This document shows, piece by piece, positions 1 to 8,802 of a stretch of DNA of 64,000 nt. Source of the DNA: Leifsonia psychrotolerans (GTDB taxonomy: Bacteria; Actinomycetota; Actinomycetes; Actinomycetales; Microbacteriaceae); contig NZ_JACCFM010000001.1 of the NCBI RefSeq assembly GCF_013410665.1, positions 3,100,001-3,164,000 of the forward strand. The letters are read 5' to 3'. A program made the translations under genes and the position numbers. Positions within the stretch are counted from its first letter, which is position 1; the number at the start of each line of letters is the position of its first letter. The notes under the pieces were generated by a model, which was not told the DNA's origin, made no database searches, and saw only the letters and a list, made by a program, of their open reading frames with translations.

Positions 1-1
1 T

Positions 2-724
2 GGCCCCTTCGTGCAGCCTGATCTCGTATGGGACTTCCAACTCCCTCGGGTGCACTCCATCAACACCTCCGGCCACAAATACGGGCTGGTCTATCCGGGT
101 CTCGGCTGGGTCGTCTGGCGCTCACTCGATGTGCTCCCCGACAAGCTGATCTTTCGGGTCAGCTATCGCGGCGGCGAAATGCCCATCCTGGCCTTGAATT
201 TCTCGCGACCGGGCGCGCAAGTGTTGCTGCAGTATGACCTCTTTTTGAACCTCGGGCGCAACGGATATACGGCCATTCAGCAGGGCTCGCACGACATCAC
301 TCTGTTTCTCTCGGTGGGGATCGGCGCGATGGATGCCTTCCAGCTCGTCAGCGACGGAAGTGACATTCCCGTCTTCGCTTGGCAGCAAACCCCTGGTCAA
401 ACAGAGAACTGGAACCTCTGTCCCCTGTCAGACCGGCTGCGGATGAAGGGGTGGCAGGTGCCGGCCTATCCACGGCCCGACCATCTGGCCGACGTGACGG
501 TGCGGCGCATTGTGGTGCGCAATGGGCTGAGCATGGACATCCGCCGACCTGCTGGCCGCCATCCAGGCCGAGACGGCCTTCCTCGACGCGCTCGAGGGCC
601 CGATGTCGACGGAGCGCCCCTCCCCCGGCTTCCACCACTAACCCCTCGGTTCCTGTCCCGCGATTTGGAATTTCGGGGAATGTGCGGCGTGCCGCGCGCG
701 CGACACGCTGTGCGGCATCCGTAA
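2..724 (+). CDS. Glutamate decarboxylase, C-terminal part, frameshifted near its end
   Basis: Pyridoxal-phosphate enzyme converting glutamate to GABA in the cytoplasm; its 5' part is outside the window. The motif INTSGHKYG at 59-85 contains the lysine that forms the internal aldimine, and the following LVYPGLGWVVWR and FRVSYRGGEMP segments are typical of the family. In the frame used, homology stops at about 538 (NGLSMD) and an arginine/proline-rich tail runs to a stop at 722-724. Skipping one base near 536-542 restores a normal ending (ADLLAAIQAETAFLDALEG) with a stop at 639-641. So a single-base indel has replaced the last 30 or so residues, or the base is a sequencing error. The active-site part is intact, so activity is possible. 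No neighbour here explains its role. Confidence 0.85.
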   Translation, partial: GPFVQPDLVWDFQLPRVHSINTSGHKYGLVYPGLGWVVWRSLDVLPDKLIFRVSYRGGEMPILALNFSRPGAQVLLQYDLFLNLGRNGYTAIQQGSHDITLFLSVGIGAMDAFQLVSDGSDIPVFAWQQTPGQTENWNLCPLSDRLRMKGWQVPAYPRPDHLADVTVRRIVVRNGLSMDIRRPAGRHPGRDGLPRRARGPDVDGAPLPRLPPLTPRFLSRDLEFRGMCGVPRARHAVRHP

Positions 725-743
725 GTCCGAATCGCGGGACAGG
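652..743. repeat. Long inverted repeat downstream of glutamate decarboxylase
   Basis: cctgtcccgcgatt at 652-665 is matched by its reverse complement at 730-743, with a 64-base loop. The arms resemble those of the inverted repeat at 15852-15939. It may act as a terminator or be a member of a dispersed palindromic family. Confidence 0.6.
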
Positions 744-788
744 GAACGGGAGCGCGATGCGGAGAGGTGTCGGGGCGGGCGGGGCCGG

Positions 789-837
789 TTTGCGCGAGGC
801 GGATGCCGCGGTGTTAGTTTGCGCGAGGCGGATGCCG
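789..837. repeat. 20-bp direct repeat, 29-bp period
   Basis: tttgcgcgaggcggatgccg occurs at 789-808 and again at 818-837. It lies in the 725-1037 gap between glutamate decarboxylase and rpmB, where I see no gene. The rest of that gap holds the rpmB leader, with no convincing Zur palindrome. Confidence 0.6.
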
Positions 838-1037
838 AGGGGCCGGTTTGCACGACACGCCCGGAACGCGTAAGGTTGACCCCTGCTGCGCATATCTGTG
901 CGTGCATTGCGAGCGTCGTATCCTCTCCCCTCTCGAAGTTCTGCTTTTCGAAGCTGTGCTGTGTGAAGTGAGCGGATGCTGTTCGCCGACAAGAGATCTT
1001 GGGAAGGGCACTCGCCCTTCGGTAGTGGAGGAAAACC

Positions 1038-1274
1038 ATGGCAGCAACATGCCAGGTGACTGGAGCCGTTCCCGGCTTCGGACACAACATTTCGCACTCG
1101 CACCGACGCACCAAGCGTCGTTTCGACCCGAACATCCAGAAGAAGACGTACTTCGTTCCGTCGCTTCGCCGCAGCGTCACGCTGCAGCTTTCGGCAAAGG
1201 GAATCAAGGTTATTGATGCCCGTGGCATCGAGTCGGTCGTCAAAGACCTGCTCGCACGTGGGGAGAAAATCTAA
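1038..1274 (+). CDS. rpmB: 50S ribosomal protein L28
   Basis: Large-subunit ribosomal protein of 78 residues, the usual length. It begins MAATCQVTG and carries the basic [13 protein letters not shown] stretch (residues about 23-29) typical of L28. Only one cysteine is present, so this is the form without a zinc ribbon. The start is set by a strong ribosome binding site (gtggaggaaaacc) just before 1038. It is the first gene of a tight rpmB-rpmG-rpsN operon: its TAA overlaps the ATG of rpmG by one base. In many actinobacteria a cysteine-free paralogue set with this order is induced by zinc starvation; no Zur box is apparent upstream here, so these may be the constitutive copies. Confidence 0.97.
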   Translation: MAATCQVTGAVPGFGHNISHSHRRTKRRFDPNIQKKTYFVPSLRRSVTLQLSAKGIKVIDARGIESVVKDLLARGEKI

Positions 1275-1441
1275 TGGCTAAGGCTCATGACGTACGTCCG
1301 ATCATCAAGCTGCGTTCGACGGCAGGAACCGGTTACACCTACGTGACCAAGAAGAACCGTCGCAACAACCCCGACCGTCTCGTGCTCAAGAAGTACGATC
1401 CCGTAGTGCGCAAGCACGTTGACTTCCGTGAGGAGCGCTAA
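1274..1441 (+). CDS. rpmG: 50S ribosomal protein L33
   Basis: Ribosomal protein of 55 residues, beginning [20 protein letters not shown] and ending HVDFREER. It has the [14 protein letters not shown] segment characteristic of L33 and no cysteine, i.e. the zinc-free version. The ATG overlaps the stop of rpmB (TAATG), which implies translational coupling. The next gene, rpsN, starts two bases after its stop, and the GAGGAGCGC codons at its end double as the rpsN ribosome binding site. Confidence 0.97.
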   Translation: MAKAHDVRPIIKLRSTAGTGYTYVTKKNRRNNPDRLVLKKYDPVVRKHVDFREER

Positions 1442-1443
1442 AC

Positions 1444-1749
1444 ATGGCTAAAAAGAGCATGATTGCCAAGAACAACCAGCGCAAGGTGATCGTTGAGCGC
1501 TACGCCGCCAAGCGCCTTGAGCTGAAGAAGGCTCTCGTCGACCCGGCTGGAACCGACGAGTCCCGCGAGGCCGCCCGCAAGGGCCTGCAGAAGCTTCCCC
1601 GTAACGCGTCTCCGGTGCGCCTGCGCAACCGCGACGCGGTTGACGGTCGTCCCCGTGGACACCTCAGCAAGTTCGGAATTTCGCGCGTGCGTTTCCGCGA
1701 CATGGCACACCGCGGCGAACTGCCCGGCATCACCAAGTCCAGCTGGTAA
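1444..1749 (+). CDS. rpsN: 30S ribosomal protein S14, long zinc-free form
   Basis: Small-subunit ribosomal protein of 101 residues. It is the long version of S14: there is no CxxC pair, and the C-terminal [20 protein letters not shown] block (residues about 66-85) binds 16S rRNA. The short zinc-ribbon S14 has about 61 residues. It completes a three-gene operon in which every protein lacks zinc ligands. The operon is closed by the hairpin at 1787-1819. Confidence 0.97.
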   Translation: MAKKSMIAKNNQRKVIVERYAAKRLELKKALVDPAGTDESREAARKGLQKLPRNASPVRLRNRDAVDGRPRGHLSKFGISRVRFRDMAHRGELPGITKSSW

Positions 1750-1786
1750 CGGCTGGGCGTCTACTTCGGTAGTCGCTCACGCATCG

Positions 1787-1819
1787 AAAGGGATGCCGAC
1801 ATTCGTCGGCATCCCTTTT
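1787..1819 (+). terminator. Intrinsic terminator of the ribosomal protein operon
   Basis: Perfect 14-bp stem (aaagggatgccgac, 1787-1800; gtcggcatcccttt, 1805-1818) with a four-base loop and a short T run, 38 bases after the rpsN stop. Confidence 0.85.
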
Positions 1820-2058
1820 CGCATCTGGGGCATGATTGCTGCCCGACGCCATGAGTTTGTCAGCCCTGGGCGAAATCTGGGCCAAATTCGGGCGAAACGC
1901 CGACAGAAATCGTTAGAAAACGCCGTAAATACGGGGAACTACACCGAACTCTGCTAGATTCAACGCGGTCGAACCGACCAGCGGAGTCGCTCCTTCCGAG
2001 CGTTTTCCGCCTCTCAAAATTGCTGTGTAAACAGACGAAGGTCCGAGGAGGACACTCA

Positions 2059-2346
2059 ATGGCTGACAAGTCGCTGAACAAGACCGAGCTCGTTGCCAAG
2101 GTTGCCGCTGACTCCGGACAGAGCCAGGCCGCCGTTGACAGCGTTCTGAATGCATTCTTCGCAACCCTCGCCGACACCGTCGCCAACGACGGCAAGGTCA
2201 CCATCCCGGGATGGCTCGGCGTCGAGCGCACGGCTACCGCCGCTCGCACCGGCCGCAACCCGCAGACCGGCGAAGAGATCGCCATTGCTGCTGGCCACCG
2301 CGTCAAGCTGACCGCTGGTAGCAAGCTCAAGGCTGCCGCCAAGTAG
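2059..2346 (+). CDS. HU-family nucleoid DNA-binding protein
   Basis: Histone-like protein that binds and bends DNA. The product is 95 residues, the usual HU length, starting MADKSLNKTELVAKVA. The conserved IPGWLGVERTATAARTGRNP region (residues about 52-71) forms the DNA-binding beta arms (GF.v...aRtGRNP in the family). An in-frame ATG at 2020 would give an extra MLCKQTKVRGGHS leader, but the ribosome binding site gaggagg at 2046-2052 points to 2059. It lacks the lysine/alanine-rich tail seen in mycobacterial HupB. The gene stands alone, with an upstream AT-richer stretch around 1915-1965 that probably contains its promoter, and a terminator downstream. Confidence 0.96.
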   Translation: MADKSLNKTELVAKVAADSGQSQAAVDSVLNAFFATLADTVANDGKVTIPGWLGVERTATAARTGRNPQTGEEIAIAAGHRVKLTAGSKLKAAAK

Positions 2347-2363
2347 TCTCGAACTACTGACAC

Positions 2364-2391
2364 GAGGGCGTCGACGCGAGTCGACGCCCTC
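2364..2391 (+). terminator. Terminator of the HU gene
   Basis: Perfect 12-bp stem gagggcgtcgac/gtcgacgccctc with a GCGA tetraloop, 17 bases after the stop codon, followed by tgcgtgttt. The rest of the gap to 2639 shows nothing I can name. Confidence 0.8.
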
Positions 2392-2639
2392 TGCGTGTTT
2401 AACGCAGCTCGGCGTACTGGGTCAGCACCTGGGTGACTGCCTCGCGCGAGTTTGCGCAGGCTCGCGCGGTTCGCGCATGGTCTAGCGTGCGCCAACCGCC
2501 TGAATCTGCGCATCCGCGCAGGCGCCGGCGCGTGACGTCATCCCGGCGGCGCACACTCGATGCCCCGCAACCCGGCCCGACTCGTTCCTCTGCCCGTGCG
2601 GCGGGCTTTTGCCCAGGCTGCGGCGGTTAGGCTTGATTC

Positions 2640-4610
2640 GTGCTTCGTCTTGTTCGCATCATCGGTCCAGCCGTTCTTCTGTTGGCTGCGCTGTTGTCGA
2701 CTCTGGCCGGGCTCGCCATCGGCGGGGGAGCAGCCGCCCAAGCCCTGGCCGATCCCGGAGCCGTGGTGCGCTGGGGCCTGCCGATCGCCAAGCTTCTGGT
2801 GAACGTCGGAGCTGCCGGCATGATCGGTGGCTTGGTACTGTCGCTCTTTGCGCTCAGCCCGAAAGAGCGCGAGTTCAATGCCGCGCTCGACGTGGCCGCG
2901 GCATCCGCAGCCTTCTTCACCGTGGCATCCGCTCTGACGGGCTTCTTCACGATGCTGCAGGTCACCAATGTGCCGTTGAGTTTCGATGACCGGTTCAGCG
3001 CGACGGCCGGCCAATTCTTCACTCAGATCGCCATCGGGCAGTCCTGGCTGATCACAACGCTGATCGGCGCCACACTCACCGTGCTGTGTTTCGCGGTACG
3101 CAATCACACGGCGCTCATCTTCGTGACCATCTTGTCGGTCGTGGCCCTTGTACCGATGGCCCAGCAAGGCCACGCAGCCGGCGCCTCAGGACACAACGCG
3201 GCCGTGACCGCACTCGGGCTGCACATTGCTTTCGCCGCCGTCTGGTTGGGTGGGCTTCTGACGATCATCCTTCTGCGCAAGCAATTGGGTGACAAACGTC
3301 TCATCACAGTGCTCGCCCGCTATTCGTCGGTTGCGTTGGTGTGCTTCATCGTCGTGGCTGTGTCGGGGTACGTCAGCGCCGCGCTTCGTGTGGGAACACT
3401 CGAGAACCTTCTCACCCCCTATGGGCTTCTCGTTCTGGCCAAGGTGGCCGCGTTGCTCGTTCTCGGCTGCTTCGGAGTGCTGCAGCGACGCTTCTTCATC
3501 GAGCGGATGCAGCAGAGCGCCTCGCCGACCCGGCCGTGGTTCTGGTGGCTGGTCGTGGGCGAACTCGGGTTCATGGGTGTGGCCTCCGGCGTCGCCGTCG
3601 CGCTGGCGAAGTCGGCCACACCCGTCGCGCAGGTCGTCGCGACCGAGATTCCGGCGGCGACTCCGGCACAGATTCTCACCGGCGATCCGCTGCCGCCCCC
3701 GCTCACCTTCGCGCGCTACTTCACCGAGTGGAACATCGACCTTGCCTGGGTTCTGTTCTGTGCCTTCGGAATCTTCTTCTACCTGGTTGGCGTGTGGCGA
3801 CTGCGACGGCGTGGCGACAGCTGGCCGGTCTACCGCACGGTGCTGTGGGTTCTGGGCATGATCGCCCTGTTCTACATCACCAGCGGCGGCGTGAACGTCT
3901 ACCAGAAGTACCTCTTTTCGACCCACATGCTCGCTCACATGGCGCTGACCATGTTGGTGCCGGTTCTGCTCGTGCCGGGGGCTCCTGTCACTCTCGCCAT
4001 GCGCGCCATCCGGAAGCGCAAGGACGGCAGCCGCGGCGCCCGCGAATGGATTCTGCTGGCCGTGCACTCGAAGCCAGCCTCGATTCTCGCCAACCCGCTG
4101 GTCGCCGCCGGGATGTTCGTCGGCTCACTCTGGGTGTTCTACTACACGCCGCTGTTCCGCTGGGCGATGGTTGATCACATCGGTCATGAGTGGATGACGG
4201 TGCACTTTTTGATCACCGGATTCCTGTTCGTGCAGTCGCTGATCGGCATCGATCCCGTGCCGTACCGCCTGCCGTACCCGTTCCGGTTGTTGCTGCTGCT
4301 CGGCACGATGGCTTTCCATGCCTTCTTCGGCTTGGCGATCATGACCGGCACCGGGCTGTTCTTGGCCGATTGGTACGGCGCAATGGGCTGGGGCGCTGAT
4401 GCGCTTGTCGACCAACAAGCGGGTGGTGGCATCGCCTGGAGCGTGGGAGAGCTTCCGACTATTGCGCTGGCGATCGCCGTGGCCATCCAATGGGGTCGCA
4501 GCGACGAGAAAGAGACCAAGCGGCTGGACCGCAACGCGGATCGCACCGGCGACGCCGAGCTGAACGCCTACAACGCACGCCTGGCCGGCCTGGCGGCGCG
4601 CGACCGGTAG
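2640..4610 (+). CDS. CopD-CtaG fusion: copper handling / cytochrome c oxidase assembly membrane protein
   Basis: Integral membrane protein of 656 residues with two modules. Residues about 1-340 carry eight or so hydrophobic segments and a CopD-like domain (HIAFAAVWLGGLLTIILL near 190-210, a likely copper-binding histidine helix). Residues about 360-630 match the caa3-type CtaG family, with histidine-bearing helices such as STHMLAHMALTMLVPVLLVP. The family is thought to move copper into the periplasmic side of terminal oxidases. The start is GTG at 2640; no strong ribosome binding site is visible. The long fused form is common in Actinobacteria. It is monocistronic here, so the partner oxidase is elsewhere. 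Confidence 0.88.
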   Translation: MLRLVRIIGPAVLLLAALLSTLAGLAIGGGAAAQALADPGAVVRWGLPIAKLLVNVGAAGMIGGLVLSLFALSPKEREFNAALDVAAASAAFFTVASALTGFFTMLQVTNVPLSFDDRFSATAGQFFTQIAIGQSWLITTLIGATLTVLCFAVRNHTALIFVTILSVVALVPMAQQGHAAGASGHNAAVTALGLHIAFAAVWLGGLLTIILLRKQLGDKRLITVLARYSSVALVCFIVVAVSGYVSAALRVGTLENLLTPYGLLVLAKVAALLVLGCFGVLQRRFFIERMQQSASPTRPWFWWLVVGELGFMGVASGVAVALAKSATPVAQVVATEIPAATPAQILTGDPLPPPLTFARYFTEWNIDLAWVLFCAFGIFFYLVGVWRLRRRGDSWPVYRTVLWVLGMIALFYITSGGVNVYQKYLFSTHMLAHMALTMLVPVLLVPGAPVTLAMRAIRKRKDGSRGAREWILLAVHSKPASILANPLVAAGMFVGSLWVFYYTPLFRWAMVDHIGHEWMTVHFLITGFLFVQSLIGIDPVPYRLPYPFRLLLLLGTMAFHAFFGLAIMTGTGLFLADWYGAMGWGADALVDQQAGGGIAWSVGELPTIALAIAVAIQWGRSDEKETKRLDRNADRTGDAELNAYNARLAGLAARDR

Positions 4611-4671
4611 TTCTGGGTCGTTCTCCGGTCGCGTCGGTGTTCTTGTTGGTGCTGATTTGGCGGTGGTCGGC

Positions 4672-4727
4672 GGCTTCCGCGGGCTAGCTCGCCGCGCGGG
4701 TTGGCTTCCGCGGGTTGACTCGCCGCG
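4672..4727. repeat. Imperfect direct repeat, 31-bp period
   Basis: ggcttccgcggg(c/t)t(a/g)(g/a)ctcgccgcgc is present at 4672 and again at 4703, in the gap between the CtaG-type gene and the convergent gene at 4899. Confidence 0.5.
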
Positions 4728-4762
4728 CCGTCGGATGCGACCTGTCCGGTGGTCAAGGCCTC

Positions 4763-4823
4763 GCGAGAGTGCAGTTGTTGGGCTCTCAGCGTGCGCGAAG
4801 CAACAACAACTGCACTCTCGCGG
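4763..4823. repeat. 19-bp inverted repeat between convergent genes
   Basis: cgcgagagtgcagttgttg at 4763-4781 and its exact reverse complement at 4805-4823, with a 23-base loop. It lies between two convergent genes, so a bidirectional terminator is possible, but there is no T tract on either side. Confidence 0.65.
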
Positions 4824-4898
4824 GGTAGTCGAGGGCTCGGGGTAGTCGTGGGCTCGGAGGGAGAGGGAGGGCGACGCGCGGGGTAGTCGAGGGCGAGC

Positions 4899-5942
4899 CT
4901 AGTGCAGCTGGATCGCGATCGAGCCATCCGGGCGGATGCCAACGCCCAGCCCAATCGCAAAGGGCACGTTCTCGTCACGCGTCGAGAGGTCGCCGTCATA
5001 GAGCGACTGCACGTCGACGACGATGTGGGCCTGACCCTCGGTGTCGGGCATCTCGAAATCCGTCTCACCGGCCGCCAGAGTCACCGGCGGGTAGTCGGCG
5101 ATCGACCAGGTGGGCACGCCCTTGATGCGGTCATCGATGACGATGCCGAACGGGCAGTCCGAGGGCTGCAGCACCTCTTGGGTGGCGCAGGCGTCCAGAA
5201 ACTTGTCGACCTCCGCCTGCACCTGCGAGATAAAACTGGCGTTCGGCTCGGCATCGACCGTGACATGCGTCACCGCGGTGCTCGTGACCGGCACCTTCTG
5301 CTCTGGCGCGGTGAGCAGAGCGGTATCGTGCTTGATCTCGTAGAGGTTCGGGGCGAACACGAGATAGCTGGCCTGATTCGAAAATGTGGCGGGGGCATCC
5401 GGCGCGGCGTGAGCGCGCGTGTCGAGCGTAAGCCCGTTCACCGTGAACAACGACTGGTGCGCCACGTCGACCTGGAGAACGCCAAGGGGGCTGGTCTCGA
5501 ACCGCCAGCTGGTGAACACGCCGGCGAACACGCCGGTACTGCGCACCGTGAAATCCATGTTGGCTGGGGCCTTGTCGAGGGTAAACGCAAAGGAAACGGT
5601 GTGCAGGCCCGGCTCGCGTTCGGTATCGCTGACCAAACGGATGTCGTCCAGCGGGCTGAGCACTGAGCCGCGCAGCAACGTGGTCGGCAGGTCGGCCGGA
5701 AGACCCGCCTTCTTCAGTTCGGCGGCGGTGGGCATGACCCCGGGCAGTGAGAGAGCGCCGTGCGTGTCGGCCCGGGCTACCGCCGAGAGGTATTGCTGCA
5801 CGAAACCGCCCGCGCTATAGAGGTCGCGGTTGAGTGAACCGATTGTCGCTCCGAGCGCGACAACGAGCAGAACCGCAATGATGACGATTCCGAGAATCGC
5901 TCGCCACCGACTCTGTCGCCCTGCGTTGCCCCCTGTGCTCAC
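4899..5942 (-). CDS. Membrane-anchored protein of unknown function
   Basis: Product of 347 residues. The N-terminus is basic and followed by one hydrophobic segment (residues about 15-37, ending LVVALGATIGSL), so it is probably a type II membrane protein with a large external domain. The outer part is beta-rich by composition, with two cysteines (CATQEVLQPSDC, residues about 250-261) that could form a disulfide. No enzyme motif is recognised. It reads like the conserved hypothetical proteins found across Microbacteriaceae, but I cannot name a family. It is convergent with the CtaG-type gene and divergent from the helicase gene, so it stands alone. Confidence 0.75.
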   Translation of the reverse strand: MSTGGNAGRQSRWRAILGIVIIAVLLVVALGATIGSLNRDLYSAGGFVQQYLSAVARADTHGALSLPGVMPTAAELKKAGLPADLPTTLLRGSVLSPLDDIRLVSDTEREPGLHTVSFAFTLDKAPANMDFTVRSTGVFAGVFTSWRFETSPLGVLQVDVAHQSLFTVNGLTLDTRAHAAPDAPATFSNQASYLVFAPNLYEIKHDTALLTAPEQKVPVTSTAVTHVTVDAEPNASFISQVQAEVDKFLDACATQEVLQPSDCPFGIVIDDRIKGVPTWSIADYPPVTLAAGETDFEMPDTEGQAHIVVDVQSLYDGDLSTRDENVPFAIGLGVGIRPDGSIAIQLH

Positions 5943-6096
5943 ACCTCATCGTAACTGGGCCTCTCTGGCAGCGAGCCGTCAGACGACATCCAGGGTCGCA
6001 CGGCCGTGCGTAACACGTGCCTGGTGGGGAGAACGCCAGCGGCAGTCGGCGCTGGCGGTTACAGTGGAATGTCCACTCCGCTATCGAAAGTTCACA

Positions 6097-7386
6097 GTGC
6101 CAGAGATCGCGCTCTCACCCGAACAAGCCACAGTGTTCGCTGCCATCGAGGGCACCAAGCAGAACCTGTTCATCACCGGACGTGCCGGCACCGGCAAGTC
6201 GACGCTGCTGAACCACCTGTCCTGGAACACGAGCAAGCAGATCGTGATTGCCGCACCCACGGGTGTGGCCGCGCTCAACGTGGGCGGTCAGACCATCCAT
6301 TCGCTGTTTCGCCTGCCGATCGGCGTGATCGCCGACCACGTCATCGACCAGTCTGATCAGGTACGCAAACTGCTCAACACCATCGACACCCTGGTGATCG
6401 ATGAGGTGTCGATGGTCAACGCCGACCTGATGGACGCGATCGACCGCAGCCTGCGCCAGGCCCGTCAGCGCCCCCACGACACCTTCGGGGGAGTGCAGAT
6501 CGTGCTCTTCGGCGACCCGTATCAGCTGGCCCCGGTGCCCGGCGACGCCGATGAGCGCGCCTATTTCACAGACACCTACCGTTCGCTCTGGTTCTTCGAC
6601 GCCAAAGTGTGGCGTGACGCCGAGCTGCGCATTTTCGAGTTGACCGAGATTCATCGGCAACATGATGCTGACTTCAAGCACATGCTCAACGCCGTGCGGC
6701 ATGGCCAGGTCACGGCCGAGATCGCCGGTGCTCTCAATGCGGCCGGTGCCCGCACTCCGCCGAGCGACGGAGTGATCACCCTCGCCACGCGCAACGACGC
6801 GGTGAACCGCATCAACGCATCCGCTCTGAAGAAGCTCTCGGGGCGGTCACTCACCGCGAAGGCCGAGGTCACCGGGGAATTCGGTGGCCGCACCTACCCG
6901 GCCGATGAGACCCTCGAACTGAAGGTCGGCGCCCAGGTGATGTTCCTGCGCAACGATGCCGGCCATGAAGGCGGGCCGCGCTGGGTGAACGGCACGATCG
7001 GCACGGTGACCAAGATCGACGCGACGGTGTTCGTTGACATCGACGGCGAAACCCATGAGGTCGAACCGGCCGTGTGGGAGAAGTTCAAGTACACCTACAA
7101 CCCCGCCACAAAGAAACTGAGCAAAGACGTCGTCGCCGAGTTCACCCAGTTTCCGCTGCGGTTGGCGTGGGCGGTGACGATCCACAAGTCGCAGGGGGCG
7201 ACGTACGAGCGCGCGATCGTCGACCTGGGCGCCCGAGTCTTCAGCCCCGGACAGACCTACGTGGCCCTCAGCCGGCTGACCAGTCTCGACGGTCTCTACC
7301 TCAACCGACCACTGCGCCCGTCTGACATCATCGTCGACGAAAATGTGCAGCGTTTCATGCAGATCACGCGTCGCACGGGGGCGTGA
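6097..7386 (+). CDS. PIF1/RecD2-like ATP-dependent DNA helicase
   Basis: Superfamily 1B helicase of 429 residues. Walker A is GRAGTGKST (residues 28-36), Walker B is LVIDEVSM (about 103-110), and the GDPYQLAPV motif III lies near 141-149. The C-terminal motif VTIHKSQGATYERAIVDLG (motif V) followed by YVALSRLTSL (motif VI) confirms the PIF1/RecD fold. It is shorter than eukaryotic Pif1 and lacks extra N-terminal domains. The frame is open much further upstream, but that part overlaps the opposite-strand gene; I chose GTG at 6097 (MPEIALSPEQ), immediately before the conserved Q motif. The likely role is unwinding during replication or repair. Monocistronic. Confidence 0.88.
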   Translation: MPEIALSPEQATVFAAIEGTKQNLFITGRAGTGKSTLLNHLSWNTSKQIVIAAPTGVAALNVGGQTIHSLFRLPIGVIADHVIDQSDQVRKLLNTIDTLVIDEVSMVNADLMDAIDRSLRQARQRPHDTFGGVQIVLFGDPYQLAPVPGDADERAYFTDTYRSLWFFDAKVWRDAELRIFELTEIHRQHDADFKHMLNAVRHGQVTAEIAGALNAAGARTPPSDGVITLATRNDAVNRINASALKKLSGRSLTAKAEVTGEFGGRTYPADETLELKVGAQVMFLRNDAGHEGGPRWVNGTIGTVTKIDATVFVDIDGETHEVEPAVWEKFKYTYNPATKKLSKDVVAEFTQFPLRLAWAVTIHKSQGATYERAIVDLGARVFSPGQTYVALSRLTSLDGLYLNRPLRPSDIIVDENVQRFMQITRRTGA

Positions 7387-7491
7387 TTCTGAGGCGTGAT
7401 GCAACCGTGACTGATCATTCCTGCGGATGACGTGGCCGACGTACCGGGCCGGATAGAATCCTTCAAGGATTAGCAGCTGCGCGGGGGTGCC

Positions 7492-8802
7492 ATGAGTAAA
7501 CATGAGAACGACAGGCGGCGGTTCGGCCTGCTCGCACTCGTGGTGGGTGCGTCGTTGCTACTGGCCGGCTGCACGCCGCCCGCGGGTGATGCGCCGGCGA
7601 GTCACAACGAGCCGGGCACGCCGTTTTCAGCCGAGGCCACGGCTGAGTTGGATGCCGCGCTGGCCGCGGCCATGACCCTGGCCGGGGCATCCGGTGCCGA
7701 GGTCGGCGTCTGGGCACCGTGGGCCGGCGAATGGACAAGCCTCGCCGGAACGACAACGGCCGGCGGTTCGCGACCGTTGAAAGCCGACATGACCTTCCGA
7801 ATCGGCACGAACACCACCGCGATGACGTGCACCGTGCTGCTGAAGCTGGTCGATGAGAAGCGGGTGGCCCTGACCGACCCGGTGTCGAAGTACCTCACGC
7901 GCATGCCAGACATCGACGGCATCACCCTCGGGCAACTGTGTCAGGGAACGTCGGGACTGCCTGACTACTACGGCTCCCTCCACGGGCAGTTCGTGAATAA
8001 TCCGCAGCGCCAGTGGCCGCCGCTCGAGGTGATTTCGGCCGGGATGGGGGCCGGTACGCCTGTGGCGCCGGGTTCGGCTTGGGCGAGTTCAACCACGGGG
8101 ATCGTTCTGCTCGGCATGGCGCTGCAGGCCGCTACCAACACGGACTGGCCCACGCTGTACCAGAAGTACATTTTTGAGCCGTTGAACCTCACCGGCACCA
8201 GCTTCCCCGCGCCCGATGACCTGGTGATTCCCGGTTCGCACCCGAACGGCTACGCTGCGGCAATGGCCGCTGGTCAGCCTGTCTGTGAGACCAAACTCGA
8301 CGAGACGTCACTGTCGAACTCGATGTTCGGAGTGGCCGGCGGTGTGATCTCAACCATTGGTGACATGAAGGTGTGGACGCAGGCGCTCGCCGAGGGGAGT
8401 CTGCTCTCGAAGAAGTCGGCGAAAGCTCAATGGGCCACGGTGCCCAGTCCGAACGGGCCCGAATGGAAAACCAACGGACTCGGAACCACGCAGGTCGGAC
8501 CGCTGCGCGGCAGCTACGGCAGCATCCCGGGGTTCATCACCGCCGGCTTGTCCGACCCGTCCAGCGGTCTGACCATCGTCGTGATGCTCAACGATTCGAC
8601 CGCGGGCGCAAACTTCGCGTACTCGCTCGCGCTGCAATTGGCCAGCATCGCCGCGGTGCAACCAGCGGTGAAAGGCCAGAAGGCTCCCGAGCTGGCCGTG
8701 CCGTGGAGCGCGGAGGACGCGGTAGCGGCAATGCAGGCCGCGGGGGTCTGCCCGACGCCGGTGCCCCCGCCAGCCGAGCCGACGGCCGAGCCGGCGCCGT
8801 AG
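7492..8802 (+). CDS. Beta-lactamase-fold lipoprotein without catalytic residues
   Basis: Lipoprotein of 436 residues: basic N-terminus, hydrophobic stretch and lipobox LLAGC (Cys at about 27), so it should be anchored on the outer face of the membrane. The rest aligns by eye with the serine-hydrolase (class C beta-lactamase/PBP) family: TFRIGTNTT, DPVSKYLTRMPD, LCQGTSGLPDYY. In active members the first motif reads FRIGSVTK; here the nucleophile Ser is Thr and the general-base Lys is also Thr. The second motif, normally YSN in WxYSNTNY, reads ASS. The C-terminus is proline/alanine-rich. It is probably a binding or structural pseudoenzyme. Confidence 0.82.
   Translation: MSKHENDRRRFGLLALVVGASLLLAGCTPPAGDAPASHNEPGTPFSAEATAELDAALAAAMTLAGASGAEVGVWAPWAGEWTSLAGTTTAGGSRPLKADMTFRIGTNTTAMTCTVLLKLVDEKRVALTDPVSKYLTRMPDIDGITLGQLCQGTSGLPDYYGSLHGQFVNNPQRQWPPLEVISAGMGAGTPVAPGSAWASSTTGIVLLGMALQAATNTDWPTLYQKYIFEPLNLTGTSFPAPDDLVIPGSHPNGYAAAMAAGQPVCETKLDETSLSNSMFGVAGGVISTIGDMKVWTQALAEGSLLSKKSAKAQWATVPSPNGPEWKTNGLGTTQVGPLRGSYGSIPGFITAGLSDPSSGLTIVVMLNDSTAGANFAYSLALQLASIAAVQPAVKGQKAPELAVPWSAEDAVAAMQAAGVCPTPVPPPAEPTAEPAP

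Noticed and set aside
860..1037. Zur operator upstream of rpmB
   Set aside because: No palindrome resembling the tgaaaat-n-attttca type was found by eye.
5830..6096. N-terminal extension of the PIF1-like helicase
   Set aside because: It overlaps the opposite-strand membrane protein gene and has no helicase similarity; GTG 6097 precedes the conserved Q motif.
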